64,000 nucleotides of DNA from Streptomyces wuyuanensis (GTDB lineage: Bacteria; Actinomycetota; Actinomycetes; Streptomycetales; Streptomycetaceae), in assembly GCF_900103455.1 (NCBI RefSeq), contig NZ_FNHI01000008.1, positions 215,851 through 279,850 on the forward strand, read 5' to 3'. Within the stretch, counting starts at the first letter, position 1; each line of letters opens with the position of its first letter. The translations under genes were made by a program, and so were the position numbers. Of the stretch, positions 1 through 9,379 are shown piece after piece. Under the pieces are notes generated by a model. The model had not been told where the DNA came from and did not search any database. It was given only the letters and a program-made list of their open reading frames with translations.

Positions 1-1165
1 CCTCGGGACGGGAGTACGTACGCCCCTTCCAGGCCGCGCCCCGCCCCCGGTAGTGCTGCACGGCCGAGTCGACCGTCATCAGCAGGTAGAGGAGCGCCGT
101 GAACGGCAGGGTGGGGGCGAGCCACAGCGTCTGCCGGTAGTAGCGGAGCACCGGGACGTACGTCGCCGTCATCACCGCCCACGCCACGAGCCCCGCCCAG
201 CCGGCCACGGCGGCCCCCGGAACCCCCGGTACCGTCGCGGCGTACACCGCGACGGGCGGCGCCAGGTAGACGACCGCGAGTCCGGCGACCGTCCCTGCGA
301 GCAGCAGCGGACTGTGCCGCAGCTGGGCGTAGGCGCTCCGGGACACCATCCGCCACAGGTCCGCGAGCCGGGGATAGGGGCGGATGCTGTCCACCCGCTC
401 GGCCAGCCCCAGCCAGACCCGTCCGCCTGCCCGGCGCACCGCCCGTGCCACGGCGACGTCGTCGATCACCGCCTGCCGCACCGACTCGGGGATTCGGGCC
501 CGCTCGGCCGTCTCCGTGCGCAGCAGGACGCATCCGCCCGCCGCCGCCGTGGCCCGCGCCGGCTCCCGGTTGATCCAGCGGAACGGATAGAGCTGGGCGA
601 AGAAGTAGACGAAGGCGGGCACGACCAGGCGCTCCCAGCCGGTCGACACCCGCAGCCGCGCCATCTGCGACACCAGGTCAAGATCGTTCGACCGCGCTGC
701 CGCGACCAGCTCGCCCAGGCTGTCCGGCTCGTGCGCGATGTCCGCGTCGGTGAGGAGCAGATAGTCGGGCCGGAGGGTGCGGGCCATGGCGATGCCGTGC
801 CGCAGCGCCCACAGCTTGCCCGTCCACCCCGGATCCGGATCGCCCGGCGAGGTCACGGTCAGCGGCAGCCCGTCGCACTGCTCGCCCAACTTGCGGGCCA
901 GTTCGCCCGTGCCGTCCGTACTGCCGTCGTCGACCAGCACCACCGCGGCCCTGCCCGGGTAGGTCTGCCGCAGCAGCGACGGCAGACTCTCGGGCAGCAC
1001 GGCGGCCTCGTCCCTGGCCGGCACGACGATCACCACCGACGGCCAGTCCGCCGGCGCCGTCCGCCGCGGCAGCCGCTGGTCCGTCCGCCAGAAGAAGCCC
1101 TGCCCGAGCAGCAGCCACAGCCACGCGGCCAGGGAAGTCAGGGCGATCCACGCAAGGGGGCTCAT
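1..1165 (-). CDS. HpnB-type glycosyltransferase family 2 (partial at window edge)
   Basis: Starts at ATG 1165 and reads 388 codons to the left edge without a stop, so the C-terminus is cut off. It begins with one hydrophobic segment (WIALTSLAAWLWLLL). A GT2 core follows: VVIVVPARDEA, then VLVDDGSTDGT, then the metal-binding LLTDADIAHEP. Hydrophobic segments reappear near the C-terminal end (TVAGLAVVYLAPPVAVYAA and beyond). This order and size match the hopene-associated glycosyltransferase HpnB, a membrane-anchored GT2 of about 390 residues. The acceptor cannot be told from the sequence. No other hopanoid gene is visible in the window, so the HpnB name rests on architecture only. The gene is divergent from the racemase at 1224, with a 58-bp gap. 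Confidence 0.72.
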   Translation of the reverse strand, partial: MSPLAWIALTSLAAWLWLLLGQGFFWRTDQRLPRRTAPADWPSVVIVVPARDEAAVLPESLPSLLRQTYPGRAAVVLVDDGSTDGTGELARKLGEQCDGLPLTVTSPGDPDPGWTGKLWALRHGIAMARTLRPDYLLLTDADIAHEPDSLGELVAAARSNDLDLVSQMARLRVSTGWERLVVPAFVYFFAQLYPFRWINREPARATAAAGGCVLLRTETAERARIPESVRQAVIDDVAVARAVRRAGGRVWLGLAERVDSIRPYPRLADLWRMVSRSAYAQLRHSPLLLAGTVAGLAVVYLAPPVAVYAATVPGVPGAAVAGWAGLVAWAVMTATYVPVLRYYRQTLWLAPTLPFTALLYLLMTVDSAVQHYRGRGAAWKGRTYSRPE

Positions 1166-1223
1166 TCGCCGCAGTGTGCACCACATCGAGGGGACCGCAA
1201 GGGCGGTCGGCTAGGGTGACCGG

Positions 1224-2027
1224 GTGAAGATCGCGCTCATGGACTCCGGAATCGGCCTCCTCGCGGCGGCCGCCGCGGTGCGCCGGTTGCGGCCCGATGC
1301 CGATCTCGTCCTCTCCTCCGACCCCGACGGCATGCCGTGGGGCCCGCGAACTCCGGATGACGTCACCGAGCGCGCCCTCACCGTCGCCAGGGCGGCGGCC
1401 GCACACCGTCCCGACGCGCTGATCGTCGCCTGCAACACCGCCTCCGTCCACGCCCTCCCCGCGCTGCGCGCCGCACTGGAGCCCGGCCTGCCCGTCGTCG
1501 GGACGGTACCCGCGATCAAGCCCGCGGCCGCCGGTGGCGGCCGCGTCGCCATCTGGGCCACCCCGGCCACCACCGGCAGCCCCTACCAGCGCAGGCTGAT
1601 AGCGGACTTCGCGGACGGAGCCCGGGTCACCGAGGTGCCGTGCCCCGGTCTCGCCGACGCGGTCCAGTGGGCGGACGAGGCCGCCGTGGCCCGCGCGGTG
1701 GCCGCCGCGGCCGCACTCACCCCTTCGGACGTATGCGCGGTGGTCCTCGGCTGCACCCACTACGAACTCGTCGCCGAGCACATCCGCGCCGCCGTGGCGC
1801 AGGGCCGTCCGGAAGGGCTTCCGCCGGTCGTCCTGCACGGCTCGGCCGGAGCCGTCGCCGCCCAGGCGCTGCGTCGCGTCGGTGCAGGTCCCGCGCCCGC
1901 GGCGGCACCGGACGGCGGTCTGACGGTGCTGCTCAGCGGCCGTGAGTCGGAGCTTCCCGCAGCGGCCCGTACGTACGCCGAGGGCAGGCTCCTCGAAGCG
2001 GTGAATCCGGTCACGCCCGCGCACTGA
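1224..2027 (+). CDS. Glutamate/aspartate racemase-family protein
   Basis: 267 residues from GTG 1224. It carries both catalytic-cysteine signatures of the cofactor-independent racemase family: an N-terminal half with ACNTASVHALPAL and a C-terminal half with VVLGCTHYELVAE. The start (KIALMDSGIGLL) matches the glutamate racemase MurI opening. Family members interconvert L- and D-glutamate, or aspartate, for peptidoglycan. Length is normal for MurI. Streptomyces usually carry a separate essential murI next to rph, so this copy may be a paralogue with another substrate. A stretch of about 130 bp separates it from the next gene. Confidence 0.8.
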   Translation: MKIALMDSGIGLLAAAAAVRRLRPDADLVLSSDPDGMPWGPRTPDDVTERALTVARAAAAHRPDALIVACNTASVHALPALRAALEPGLPVVGTVPAIKPAAAGGGRVAIWATPATTGSPYQRRLIADFADGARVTEVPCPGLADAVQWADEAAVARAVAAAAALTPSDVCAVVLGCTHYELVAEHIRAAVAQGRPEGLPPVVLHGSAGAVAAQALRRVGAGPAPAAAPDGGLTVLLSGRESELPAAARTYAEGRLLEAVNPVTPAH

Positions 2028-2161
2028 GCGCCCCGGCGCCCGATGCCCGATTCGCCCGCGACGACCTGGGCAGAAGCGGGACAGAGGAACCGTTTCCCCG
2101 GCTGCGGGCACATCGGTACGAGGCAGTGCTCCCGAACCGGAAGGTGAGTACTGTGCGAGGC

Positions 2162-2725
2162 ATGACGGACCACCCCCGTGACAAGGGGCAGGCCGGAGAG
2201 CCACCCCCCGCCCTCTGGACCGGTCGCGCGACCAACCGCCTCCAGTGGGTGCTCGCCGCTGCCGGAGCAGCTTGCATGGCCCTCGGAATCGAACTCGCCG
2301 TCGACGCGCCGTGGACGTCGGGCCTCGTCCCGCTGCTGATGTCGGTCATCGGCTGTGTCGCCGCCGGGTTGCTGATGCTCTTCGGGACCCTCGCCTTCGT
2401 CCATGTGGCGGTGAAGGTCGACCGGGACGCCATGGAAGTGCGCTGCGGCCACATGGGAGTACCCCGGCGCAGAATTCCGCTCGAACAGGTCGTCGGCGCC
2501 GAATTCGTCCCCAAGGTCACGCCCTGCCACTGGGGCGGCTGGGGTTGCCGCTGGCGTCCGGAGCAGGGCACCGCCGTCATCGTCCGCCGGGGCGAGGGCA
2601 TCGCGCTCACCCTCGGCGACGGCCGCACGTTCACCGTCACCGTGGACGACGCCGAAACGGCGGTACGCGTGATCCGCGACCACCTCCGGCCGGGAGCCTC
2701 CACGGGAACGACGACCGCCGCCTGA
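2162..2725 (+). CDS. Small membrane protein with PH-like soluble domain
   Basis: 187 residues from ATG 2162 (MTDHPRDKGQ). An upstream in-frame start at 2126 would add 12 unlikely residues. Two hydrophobic segments follow: WVLAAAGAACMALGIELAV and GLVPLLMSVIGCVAAGLLML. The soluble C-terminal region has a beta-rich pattern (VDRDAMEVRCG, GTAVIVRRGEGIALTLGDG, then TFTVTVDDAETAVRVI) like bacterial membrane PH domains. The cysteine-rich loop TPCHWGGWGCRWRP is distinctive. No enzymatic function is suggested. The lnt gene starts 130 bp downstream. Confidence 0.6.
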   Translation: MTDHPRDKGQAGEPPPALWTGRATNRLQWVLAAAGAACMALGIELAVDAPWTSGLVPLLMSVIGCVAAGLLMLFGTLAFVHVAVKVDRDAMEVRCGHMGVPRRRIPLEQVVGAEFVPKVTPCHWGGWGCRWRPEQGTAVIVRRGEGIALTLGDGRTFTVTVDDAETAVRVIRDHLRPGASTGTTTAA

Positions 2726-2855
2726 CCGACGGCGGGACCCCGCCTGCCCGTCGGGGCCGGAACGCCCCTTCGGCTCCCGCGGCGAGCCGGGGCCGGGACC
2801 GTCCCCGCTGGGCCGCGCCGACGTGGGCGGGCCGCACCGCCGTAGACTCCGGCAC

Positions 2856-4460
2856 GTGAGCGCCACCATCACCCCCGCCGGTACCCGGCAGCCCGTGCCG
2901 GCCTCCTCCGACCGGGCCGGCCGGCTGCTGCGGCGGTCCGCCAGGCCCGCCGCAGCCGCGCTGTCCGGAGCCATGCTGTTCCTGAGCTTCCCGCCGCGCC
3001 CCCTGTGGTGGCTGGCGCTCCCCGCCTTCGCGCTGCTCGGCTGGAGCCTGTACGGACGGCGGCCGCGGGCCGCGTTCGGGCTCGGCTACCTCGCCGGCCT
3101 CGGTTTCCTGCTGCCGCTCCTCGTCTGGACGGGAGAGGAGGTCGGCGCCGTCCCGTGGCTGGCACTGGCCGCCGTCGAGGCGCTGTTCGTCGCAGCGGCC
3201 GGCGTCGGCATCGCCGTCGTGACCCGGCTGCCGCTGTGGCCGGTGTGGGCAGCGGCCGTGTGGATCCTCGGCGAGGGCGTGCGCGCCCGGGTGCCGTTCG
3301 GCGGATTCCCCTGGGGCAAGATCGCCTTCGGGCAGGCGGACGGCGTCTTCCTGCCGCTCGCCGCGGTCGGCGGCACCCCGGTCCTGGGCTTCGCGGTCGC
3401 GCTCTGCGGCTTCGGGCTCTACGAGACGGCCCGCCGGGTCCATGACCACCGGAGGACCGGCGAGCTCCCGCGCGGGCCGCTGGCCGCCGCCGCGCTCGCC
3501 GTCCTCGTCCCCGTCACCGCCGCCCTCGCCGCGCTGCCCCTCCTCGACGACTCCGCCGAGGACGGCACGGCGACCGTCGCGGCCGTCCAGGGCAACGTGC
3601 CGCGACTCGGCCTCGACTTCAACGCACAGCGCCGGGCCGTCCTCGACAACCACGCGAAGCGCACCGAGCAGCTCGCCCGGGACGTCGCCGCGGGCAAGGT
3701 GCCCCAGCCGGACTTCGTGCTGTGGCCCGAGAACTCCTCGGACCTCGACCCCTACCGCAACGGCGACGCACGGCTCGTGATCGACCGGGCCGTCAGGGCC
3801 ATCGGGGCGCCGACGGTGATCGGGGCCGTGCTCACCCCCGAGACCGGGCCGCTGCGCAACACCCTGATCGCCTGGGAGCCCGAGAAGGGGCCGGTGGCCA
3901 CCTACGACAAGCGGCACGTCCAGCCGTTCGGCGAGTACATCCCCATGCGGCCGTTCGTCCGTCTCTTCAGCTCCGACGTGGACCGGGTCCGGCGCGACTT
4001 CGGCCCCGGCGGCAAGGTGGGCGTCTTCGATCTGTCCGGTACCAAGGTCGGCCTCGCCACCTGCTACGAGGCGGCCTTCGACTGGGCGGTGCGGGACACC
4101 GTCACGCACGGAGGCCGGCTCATCTCCGTACCCAGCAACAACGCCACCTTCGGCCGCAGCGAGATGACCTACCAGCAGCTGGCGATGTCCCGGGTACGGG
4201 CGGTCGAGCACAGCAGGGCCGTCGTCGTGCCCGTGACCAGCGGTGTCAGCGCGATCATCCGGCCCGACGGGACGATCGTGAAGCAGACCCGGATGTTCAC
4301 CCCGGACGCCCTGGTCGCCGAGGTGCCGCTGCGCTCCTCCCTGACCCCCGCGACCCGCATGGGCACACTGCCCGAGGGCGCGCTGGCGGCACTCGCGCTC
4401 GGCGCCCTGGGATGGGCGGTCCGCACCCGTGCGAAGGAGCGTCGGGCCACCGCCCGTTAG
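2856..4460 (+). CDS. lnt: Apolipoprotein N-acyltransferase
   Basis: Transfers an acyl chain from a phospholipid to the alpha-amino group of the lipoprotein N-terminal diacylglyceryl cysteine, in the cytoplasmic membrane. 534 residues from GTG 2856; the longer in-frame start at 2823 lacks support. Roughly the first 240 residues hold several hydrophobic segments with the FGGFPWGKIAFGQ loop typical of Lnt. The nitrilase-like domain follows, with the triad in place: Glu in VLWPENSSD, Lys in TYDKRHVQPFGEYIP and Cys in LATCYEAAFDW. Length is standard. It is followed 9 bp later by a Nudix gene and is probably co-transcribed with it. Confidence 0.93.
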   Translation: MSATITPAGTRQPVPASSDRAGRLLRRSARPAAAALSGAMLFLSFPPRPLWWLALPAFALLGWSLYGRRPRAAFGLGYLAGLGFLLPLLVWTGEEVGAVPWLALAAVEALFVAAAGVGIAVVTRLPLWPVWAAAVWILGEGVRARVPFGGFPWGKIAFGQADGVFLPLAAVGGTPVLGFAVALCGFGLYETARRVHDHRRTGELPRGPLAAAALAVLVPVTAALAALPLLDDSAEDGTATVAAVQGNVPRLGLDFNAQRRAVLDNHAKRTEQLARDVAAGKVPQPDFVLWPENSSDLDPYRNGDARLVIDRAVRAIGAPTVIGAVLTPETGPLRNTLIAWEPEKGPVATYDKRHVQPFGEYIPMRPFVRLFSSDVDRVRRDFGPGGKVGVFDLSGTKVGLATCYEAAFDWAVRDTVTHGGRLISVPSNNATFGRSEMTYQQLAMSRVRAVEHSRAVVVPVTSGVSAIIRPDGTIVKQTRMFTPDALVAEVPLRSSLTPATRMGTLPEGALAALALGALGWAVRTRAKERRATAR

Positions 4461-4469
4461 GGTCGGTTC

Positions 4470-4952
4470 ATGGGCATCCCCGATTTCATTCGCGAGATCC
4501 GGACCACCGCCGGTCACCAGCTCCTCTTCCTGCCGGGGGTCAGCGCCGTGGTCTTCGACGACGACGGGCGGGTGCTCCTGGGAAGACGCGCCGACACCGG
4601 CAGGTGGTCGATCATCGGCGGCATCCCCGAGCCGGGGGAGCAGCCGGCGGCGGCAGCGGTGCGGGAGGTGTACGAGGAGACCGCCGTGCACTGCGTCCCC
4701 GAGCGTGTCGTGCTCGTCCAGACGCTCGCGCGGCCGGTGACCTACCCCAACGGCGACAAGTGCCAGTTCATGGACGTGTGCCTGCGCTGCCGGGCCGTCG
4801 GCGGAGAGGCGCGCGTCAACGACGAGGAGTCGCTGGAGGTGGGATGGTTCCCCGTCGACGCGCTGCCGGAGCTCCAGGAGTTCGCCCTCTTCCGGATCAA
4901 GCAGGCACTCACCGATGGCCAGACGTGGTTCGACTCCACGGTGGCCGGGTGA
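4470..4952 (+). CDS. Nudix hydrolase
   Basis: 160 residues from ATG 4470, 9 bp after lnt. The Nudix box spans GGIPEPGEQPAAAAVREVYE and ends ETAV. It keeps the metal-binding REVYEE glutamates, but the usual glycine before the last hydrophobic residue is alanine (ETAV rather than ETGV). Nudix enzymes hydrolyse nucleoside diphosphates linked to another group. The N-terminal region (IRTTAGHQLLFLPGVSAVVF) resembles actinobacterial ADP-ribose/NTP-type Nudix proteins. Substrate cannot be assigned. Confidence 0.88.
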   Translation: MGIPDFIREIRTTAGHQLLFLPGVSAVVFDDDGRVLLGRRADTGRWSIIGGIPEPGEQPAAAAVREVYEETAVHCVPERVVLVQTLARPVTYPNGDKCQFMDVCLRCRAVGGEARVNDEESLEVGWFPVDALPELQEFALFRIKQALTDGQTWFDSTVAG

Positions 4953-5007
4953 ACTATGGGCGCTGACCACATCGGTCGCTGACTTCACTGTCCCTAGGGT
5001 GCGGAAC

Positions 5008-5835
5008 ATGACCATGAACCCGGGTCCCGCCCCTCACTCCGTGACCTCCACCGGAAAGCCGTCCGTCTCCCTCGACCTCGGCGGCCGCACCGCCCTCGTC
5101 ACCGGGGCAGCGGGCGGCATCGGGCGCGCCTGCGCACTGCGGCTCGCGGCGGCCGGAGCCAAGGTCAGGGCCGTCGACCGGGACGCGGCCGGCCTCGACG
5201 GGCTCGTCGGGCAGGCCCGTGGCCTCGGCCTCGCGGGCGTCGTGGAGCCCTTCGTCCTGGACCTGACCGACCTCGACGCCGCGGAGGACGCGGCCGCGGG
5301 CGCCGACGTGCTCGTGAACAACGCGGGCCTGCAGCTCGTCCGCCCCCTCGAGGAGTTCCCGCCGGACGTCTTCCACACCGTGCTCACCGTCATGCTCGAG
5401 GCTCCGTTCCGGCTGATCAGAGGCGCGCTCCCGCAGATGTACGCCAAGGGATGGGGGCGCGTCGTCAACCTGTCATCCGTCCACGGGCTGCGCGCCTCGC
5501 CGTTCAAGTCCGCCTATGTGGCCGCCAAACACGGTCTGGAAGGACTCTCCAAGACCGCGGCGCTGGAGGGCGCGGCCCATGGTGTCACCTCCAACTGTGT
5601 GAACCCGGGCTATGTGCGCACCCCCCTCGTCGAGAAGCAGATCGAGGACCAGGCCGCCGCCCACGGCATCCCCGCGGAGCGCGTGCTCACCGAGGTCCTG
5701 CTGAAGGACTCGGCCCTGAAGCGGCTCATCGAACCGGAGGAGGTCGCGGAGGCGGTCGCTTACCTGTGCACCCCGCAGGCGTCCTTCGTCACCGGTGCCT
5801 CGCTCGTCCTGGACGGCGGCTGGACCGCGCACTGA
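5008..5835 (+). CDS. 3-hydroxybutyrate dehydrogenase-like SDR
   Basis: 275 residues from ATG 5008; the open frame extends further upstream but without a plausible start. Classical short-chain dehydrogenase: NAD-binding VTGAAGGIGRA, structural NNAG (VLVNNAGLQL), catalytic Ser in NLSSVHGL and Tyr/Lys in SAYVAAKHGLEG. The C-terminal loop with LIEPEEVAEAVAYLCTPQA is characteristic of D-3-hydroxybutyrate dehydrogenases, which oxidise 3-hydroxybutyrate to acetoacetate using NAD. A GAF/PucR-type regulator (5942) lies immediately downstream, and an organic-acid-type transporter follows in convergent orientation. The three may form a ketone-body or carboxylic-acid use locus. Confidence 0.85.
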   Translation: MTMNPGPAPHSVTSTGKPSVSLDLGGRTALVTGAAGGIGRACALRLAAAGAKVRAVDRDAAGLDGLVGQARGLGLAGVVEPFVLDLTDLDAAEDAAAGADVLVNNAGLQLVRPLEEFPPDVFHTVLTVMLEAPFRLIRGALPQMYAKGWGRVVNLSSVHGLRASPFKSAYVAAKHGLEGLSKTAALEGAAHGVTSNCVNPGYVRTPLVEKQIEDQAAAHGIPAERVLTEVLLKDSALKRLIEPEEVAEAVAYLCTPQASFVTGASLVLDGGWTAH

Positions 5836-5941
5836 ACGGGCCGCGGTGAATCCGCGGGCAGCGGGTGACGGAGTTGTCCACACGGGCCCCGTCGTCCACA
5901 GGGCTGGCGGGACCCCCGGCACGGCAGGTATCCCTGTGTCC

Positions 5942-7837
5942 ATGTCCCACGATCAGGCCTCCTACCTGGAGCTCCTCGCACGCGGCGCGGCCGCGGAGGC
6001 GTACGACCGGCCGGCGCTCCTCGCCCGCGCGGGCGGCGCCGGCCCCGAGACGCTCTCGGCTCTGGAGCACGCCAAGCAGCTCGCCCTGCGCGTCCGCGCC
6101 GAGCTGGAGGGCAGACGCCGCCGTGAGGCGGAGCTGTCCGCGCTCTTCGAGACCGCGCACGACCTGGCGGGGCTGCGCGACCTCGACGCGGTGCTCCGGG
6201 CCATCGTCCAGCGCGCCCGGTCCCTCCTCGGCACGGAGGTCGCCTACCTCAGCCTCAACGACCCGGCGGCCGGGGACACCTACATGCGGGTCACCGAGGG
6301 CTCGGTGTCGGCCCGCTTCCAGCAGCTCCGGCTCGGCATGGGGGAGGGGCTCGGCGGACTCGTCGCCCAGACCGCCCGGCCGTACGTGACCGACAGCTAC
6401 TTCGACGACGAGCGCTTCCAGCACACCCGCGCCATCGACTCGGGCGTCCGCGACGAAGGGCTCGTGGCGATCCTCGGCGTCCCGCTGATGCTGGGCAGCC
6501 AGGTCATCGGCGTGCTCTTCGCCGCCGACCGGCGCGCCCGGGTCTTCGAGCGGGAGCAGGTCGCGCTGCTCGGTTCCTTCGCCGCCCACGCCGCGGTCGC
6601 CATCGACACCGCGAACCTGCTGGCCGAGACGCGGAGCGCACTGGCGGAACTGGAGCGGGCCAACGCGATCATCCGGGACCACAGCGCCGTCATCGAGCGG
6701 GCGTCCGACGTCCACGACCGTCTCACCGAACTGGTCCTGCACGGCGGCGGGGTGCACGACGTCGCCGGAGCGGTGTCCGAAGTGCTCGACGGGGCGGTGG
6801 AGTTCGCCGAACCGGGCGCGTCCACGCTGGCCGGCGTGGAGTTCACCGGCGCCGACGGCCACGCCGTACGGCACGGGGACGACTGGGTAGTCGCCGTCTC
6901 GGCGGGCGGGGAACTCCTCGGAGCGCTCGTGCTGCGCGGCCAGCCCGCCCTCGACCCCGTCGACCGGCGCACTCTCGAACGGGCCGCGATGGTCACGTCT
7001 CTGCTGCTGCTGGCCCGCCGCTCCGCCGGCGAGGCCGAGCAACGGGTCCGCGGGGAACTGCTCGACGACCTGCTGGACGCGTCCGGTCGCGACCCCCGCA
7101 TGCTGCGCGAGCGCGCCGCCCGGCTCCGGGCCGATCTGGACGCCCCGCACGTGGTGCTCGCCGCCCGGATCGACGCCCCGCCGGGCCCGGGGGGCGGCGA
7201 CCGGGCCACCGCGGACCGCCAGCGCCTGCGGTCCGCGGCCTCGCACCTGGCGGCCACCCGCCACGGGCTGGCGGCGACCCGCGACGGCGGCACGGTGCTC
7301 CTGCTGCCGCTGGGCCCGGGTGACAGCGCGCCCGAGCTGGCGCGTCAGACCGCCAAGCACCTGGGAGGCACCCTGCGCGAGCCCGTCACCGTCGGTGCCT
7401 CGGCGCCGGTCGAGGCACCCGCCGGCACCCCCGCCTCGGTCCAGGCGGCCTACGCGGAGGCCCGGCGCTGTGTGGAGGCCCTGCGGCTGCTGGGCCGCTC
7501 CGGAGAAGGGGCCGCGGCACCGGACCTGGGATTCCTCGGTCTGCTGCTCGCCGACACCGGTGACATCGAGGGCTTCGTCCACCGCACCATCGGTCCGGTC
7601 GCCGATTACGACGAGCGCCGTGGCACCGACCTGGTGCGCACCCTCGACGCCTACTTCGCCGGCGGCATGAGTCCGGCCCGCACCAAGGACGAACTGCACG
7701 TCCATGTGAACACGGTGGCCCAGCGGCTGGAACGCATAGGCAGGCTCCTCGGCGAGGACTGGCAGTCGCCTGCCCGCGCGCTGGAGATCCAGCTGGCGCT
7801 GCGGCTGCACGCGATATCGGGGGCAGTGGCGCGCTGA
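5942..7837 (+). CDS. GAF-domain, PucR-type HTH transcriptional regulator
   Basis: 631 residues from ATG 5942; GTG 5936 is an equally possible start. A short coiled region (residues ~40-65) precedes a GAF domain (~70-215, including GMGEGLGGLVAQT and ILGVPLMLGSQVIGVLFAAD). A second coiled stretch follows (LAELERANAIIRDHSAVIER), then a diguanylate-cyclase-like middle region. The C-terminal HTH_30 ends GMSPARTKDELHVHVNTVAQRLERIGRLLG, described here by its ends only. This is the PucR/CdaR layout of ligand-responsive regulators. It follows the SDR gene by 106 bp and converges on the MHS transporter, so it probably regulates one or both in response to the substrate. Confidence 0.85.
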   Translation: MSHDQASYLELLARGAAAEAYDRPALLARAGGAGPETLSALEHAKQLALRVRAELEGRRRREAELSALFETAHDLAGLRDLDAVLRAIVQRARSLLGTEVAYLSLNDPAAGDTYMRVTEGSVSARFQQLRLGMGEGLGGLVAQTARPYVTDSYFDDERFQHTRAIDSGVRDEGLVAILGVPLMLGSQVIGVLFAADRRARVFEREQVALLGSFAAHAAVAIDTANLLAETRSALAELERANAIIRDHSAVIERASDVHDRLTELVLHGGGVHDVAGAVSEVLDGAVEFAEPGASTLAGVEFTGADGHAVRHGDDWVVAVSAGGELLGALVLRGQPALDPVDRRTLERAAMVTSLLLLARRSAGEAEQRVRGELLDDLLDASGRDPRMLRERAARLRADLDAPHVVLAARIDAPPGPGGGDRATADRQRLRSAASHLAATRHGLAATRDGGTVLLLPLGPGDSAPELARQTAKHLGGTLREPVTVGASAPVEAPAGTPASVQAAYAEARRCVEALRLLGRSGEGAAAPDLGFLGLLLADTGDIEGFVHRTIGPVADYDERRGTDLVRTLDAYFAGGMSPARTKDELHVHVNTVAQRLERIGRLLGEDWQSPARALEIQLALRLHAISGAVAR

Positions 7838-7925
7838 CGGGGCATGCTCCGCGGCAGTGGTGCGCCGAGGGAGCGGCCGCCGCCCGTCCGCATCGCCCGC
7901 GCGGCCCGCGGCCGCCCGTGCAAAA

Positions 7926-7960
7926 GGCCGCGTGGACCGTTGCGCACGGTCCACGCGGCC
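7926..7960. terminator. Bidirectional hairpin terminator
   Basis: Perfect 15-bp inverted repeat (7926-7940 and 7946-7960) with a 5-nt loop. It sits between the convergent regulator and MHS transporter genes. Short A run precedes the left arm, which gives a U run for the leftward transcript. Confidence 0.85.
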
Positions 7961-7978
7961 CTGGGGACCGCGGCGGGA

Positions 7979-9379
7979 TCAAGCGGACGCCGGAGCGTCC
8001 GCGGCACTCGATTCCCGGGCGTCCCGGGCGGAGTCCTCGCCCTGGCGGCCCGCCTCCACGGAGGCCAGGTCGCGGTCACGGGTCTCACGGGCGCACGCGA
8101 CGGCCACGACCGTGAGCAGCGCGGCGGCGATGACGTACAGCGCGATCGGTGTGGAGCTGCCGTAGTCGGCGAGCAGCGCCGTGGCGATCAGCGGCGCCGG
8201 CGCCCCGGCGGCCACCGAGGAGAACTGTGCGCCGATGGAAGCGCCCGAGTACCGCATGCGCGTCGCGAACATCTCCGAGAAGAACGCTGCCTGCGGGGCG
8301 TACATCGCACCGTGCAGCACGAGCCCGACGGTGACGGCGAGCAGCAGGCTGCCGAACGACTTGGCGTCGATGAGCGCGAAGAACGGGAACATCCACGCGC
8401 CCACGCCGACCGCACCGATCAGATAGACCGGCCGGCGTCCGATCCGGTCGGACAGCGCGCCCCAGAACGGGATCACCGCGAAGTGCACGGCCGACGCGAG
8501 CAGTACGGCGTTGAGCGCGGTCTGCTTGCTCAGACCGGCCGAGGTGGTGGCGTAGACGAGGATGAAGGCGGTGATCACGTAGTAGCTGATGTTCTCCGCC
8601 ATCCTGGCGCCCATGGCGATCAGAACGTCCCGCCAGTGGTGGCGCAGTACCGCGACGAGCGGCATCTTCTCGACCTCGTCGGTCGTCGCCTTGCGCTGCT
8701 CGGCCTGCGCCAGCGCGGCCTTGAACACCGGCGACTCGTCGACGGAGAGCCGGATCCAGAGGCCGACGATGACCAGCACACCCGACAGCAGGAACGGTAT
8801 GCGCCAGCCCCATGAGGTGAAGGCGGCATCCGACAGCAGCGCGGTCAGCGCGGACAGCACACCCGTGGCCAGCAACTGCCCTGCCGGCGCCCCGGTCTGC
8901 GGCCACGAGGCCCAGAAGCCGCGCCGGCGCGCGTCGCCGTGCTCCGACACCAGCAGTACGGCTCCGCCCCACTCACCGCCGAGTGCGAATCCCTGCACCA
9001 GCCGCAGGACCGTCAGCAGCACGGGAGCGGCGCTCCCGATGGTGGCGTGCGTCGGCAGCAGACCGATCGCGAACGTCGCCCCGCCCATCAGCAGCAGGCT
9101 CAGCACCAGCAGCTTCTTGCGCCCGAGGCGGTCCCCGTAGTGCCCGAACACCAGCGCCCCGAGCGGTCGCGCGGCGAACCCGACGGCGTACGTCAGGAAC
9201 GACAGCAGGGTTCCCACGAGGGGATCGGACTCGGGGAAGAACAGCTTGTTGAAGACCAGCGCCGCGGCTGATCCGTAGAGGAAGAAGTCGTACCACTCGA
9301 TCGTCGTGCCGATGAGGCTCGCGGCGACGATGCGACGGAGTTTCGAGGACTCGGGTGGAGCGGTTGCCGAGGCGGCCAT
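7979..9379 (-). CDS. MFS transporter, metabolite:H+ symporter (MHS) family
   Basis: 466 residues from ATG 9379; 15 codons of open frame upstream look non-coding. The opening IVAASLIGTTIEWYDFFLYG is the signature of the MHS family, whose members import citrate, ketoglutarate, proline/betaine, shikimate and similar compounds with protons. About 12 hydrophobic segments are visible, with the loop motif GHYGDRLGRKKLLV and the later ALSDRIGRRPVYL. Given the adjacent hydroxybutyrate dehydrogenase and PucR-type regulator, an organic acid substrate is likely but unproven. It ends at the shared terminator at 7926-7960. Confidence 0.9.
   Translation of the reverse strand: MAASATAPPESSKLRRIVAASLIGTTIEWYDFFLYGSAAALVFNKLFFPESDPLVGTLLSFLTYAVGFAARPLGALVFGHYGDRLGRKKLLVLSLLLMGGATFAIGLLPTHATIGSAAPVLLTVLRLVQGFALGGEWGGAVLLVSEHGDARRRGFWASWPQTGAPAGQLLATGVLSALTALLSDAAFTSWGWRIPFLLSGVLVIVGLWIRLSVDESPVFKAALAQAEQRKATTDEVEKMPLVAVLRHHWRDVLIAMGARMAENISYYVITAFILVYATTSAGLSKQTALNAVLLASAVHFAVIPFWGALSDRIGRRPVYLIGAVGVGAWMFPFFALIDAKSFGSLLLAVTVGLVLHGAMYAPQAAFFSEMFATRMRYSGASIGAQFSSVAAGAPAPLIATALLADYGSSTPIALYVIAAALLTVVAVACARETRDRDLASVEAGRQGEDSARDARESSAADAPASA

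Noticed and set aside
53..1219. 388-residue plus-strand frame at the left edge
   Set aside because: Antisense to the HpnB-type glycosyltransferase, which has GT2 motifs; the plus frame is Arg/Gly/Pro-rich.
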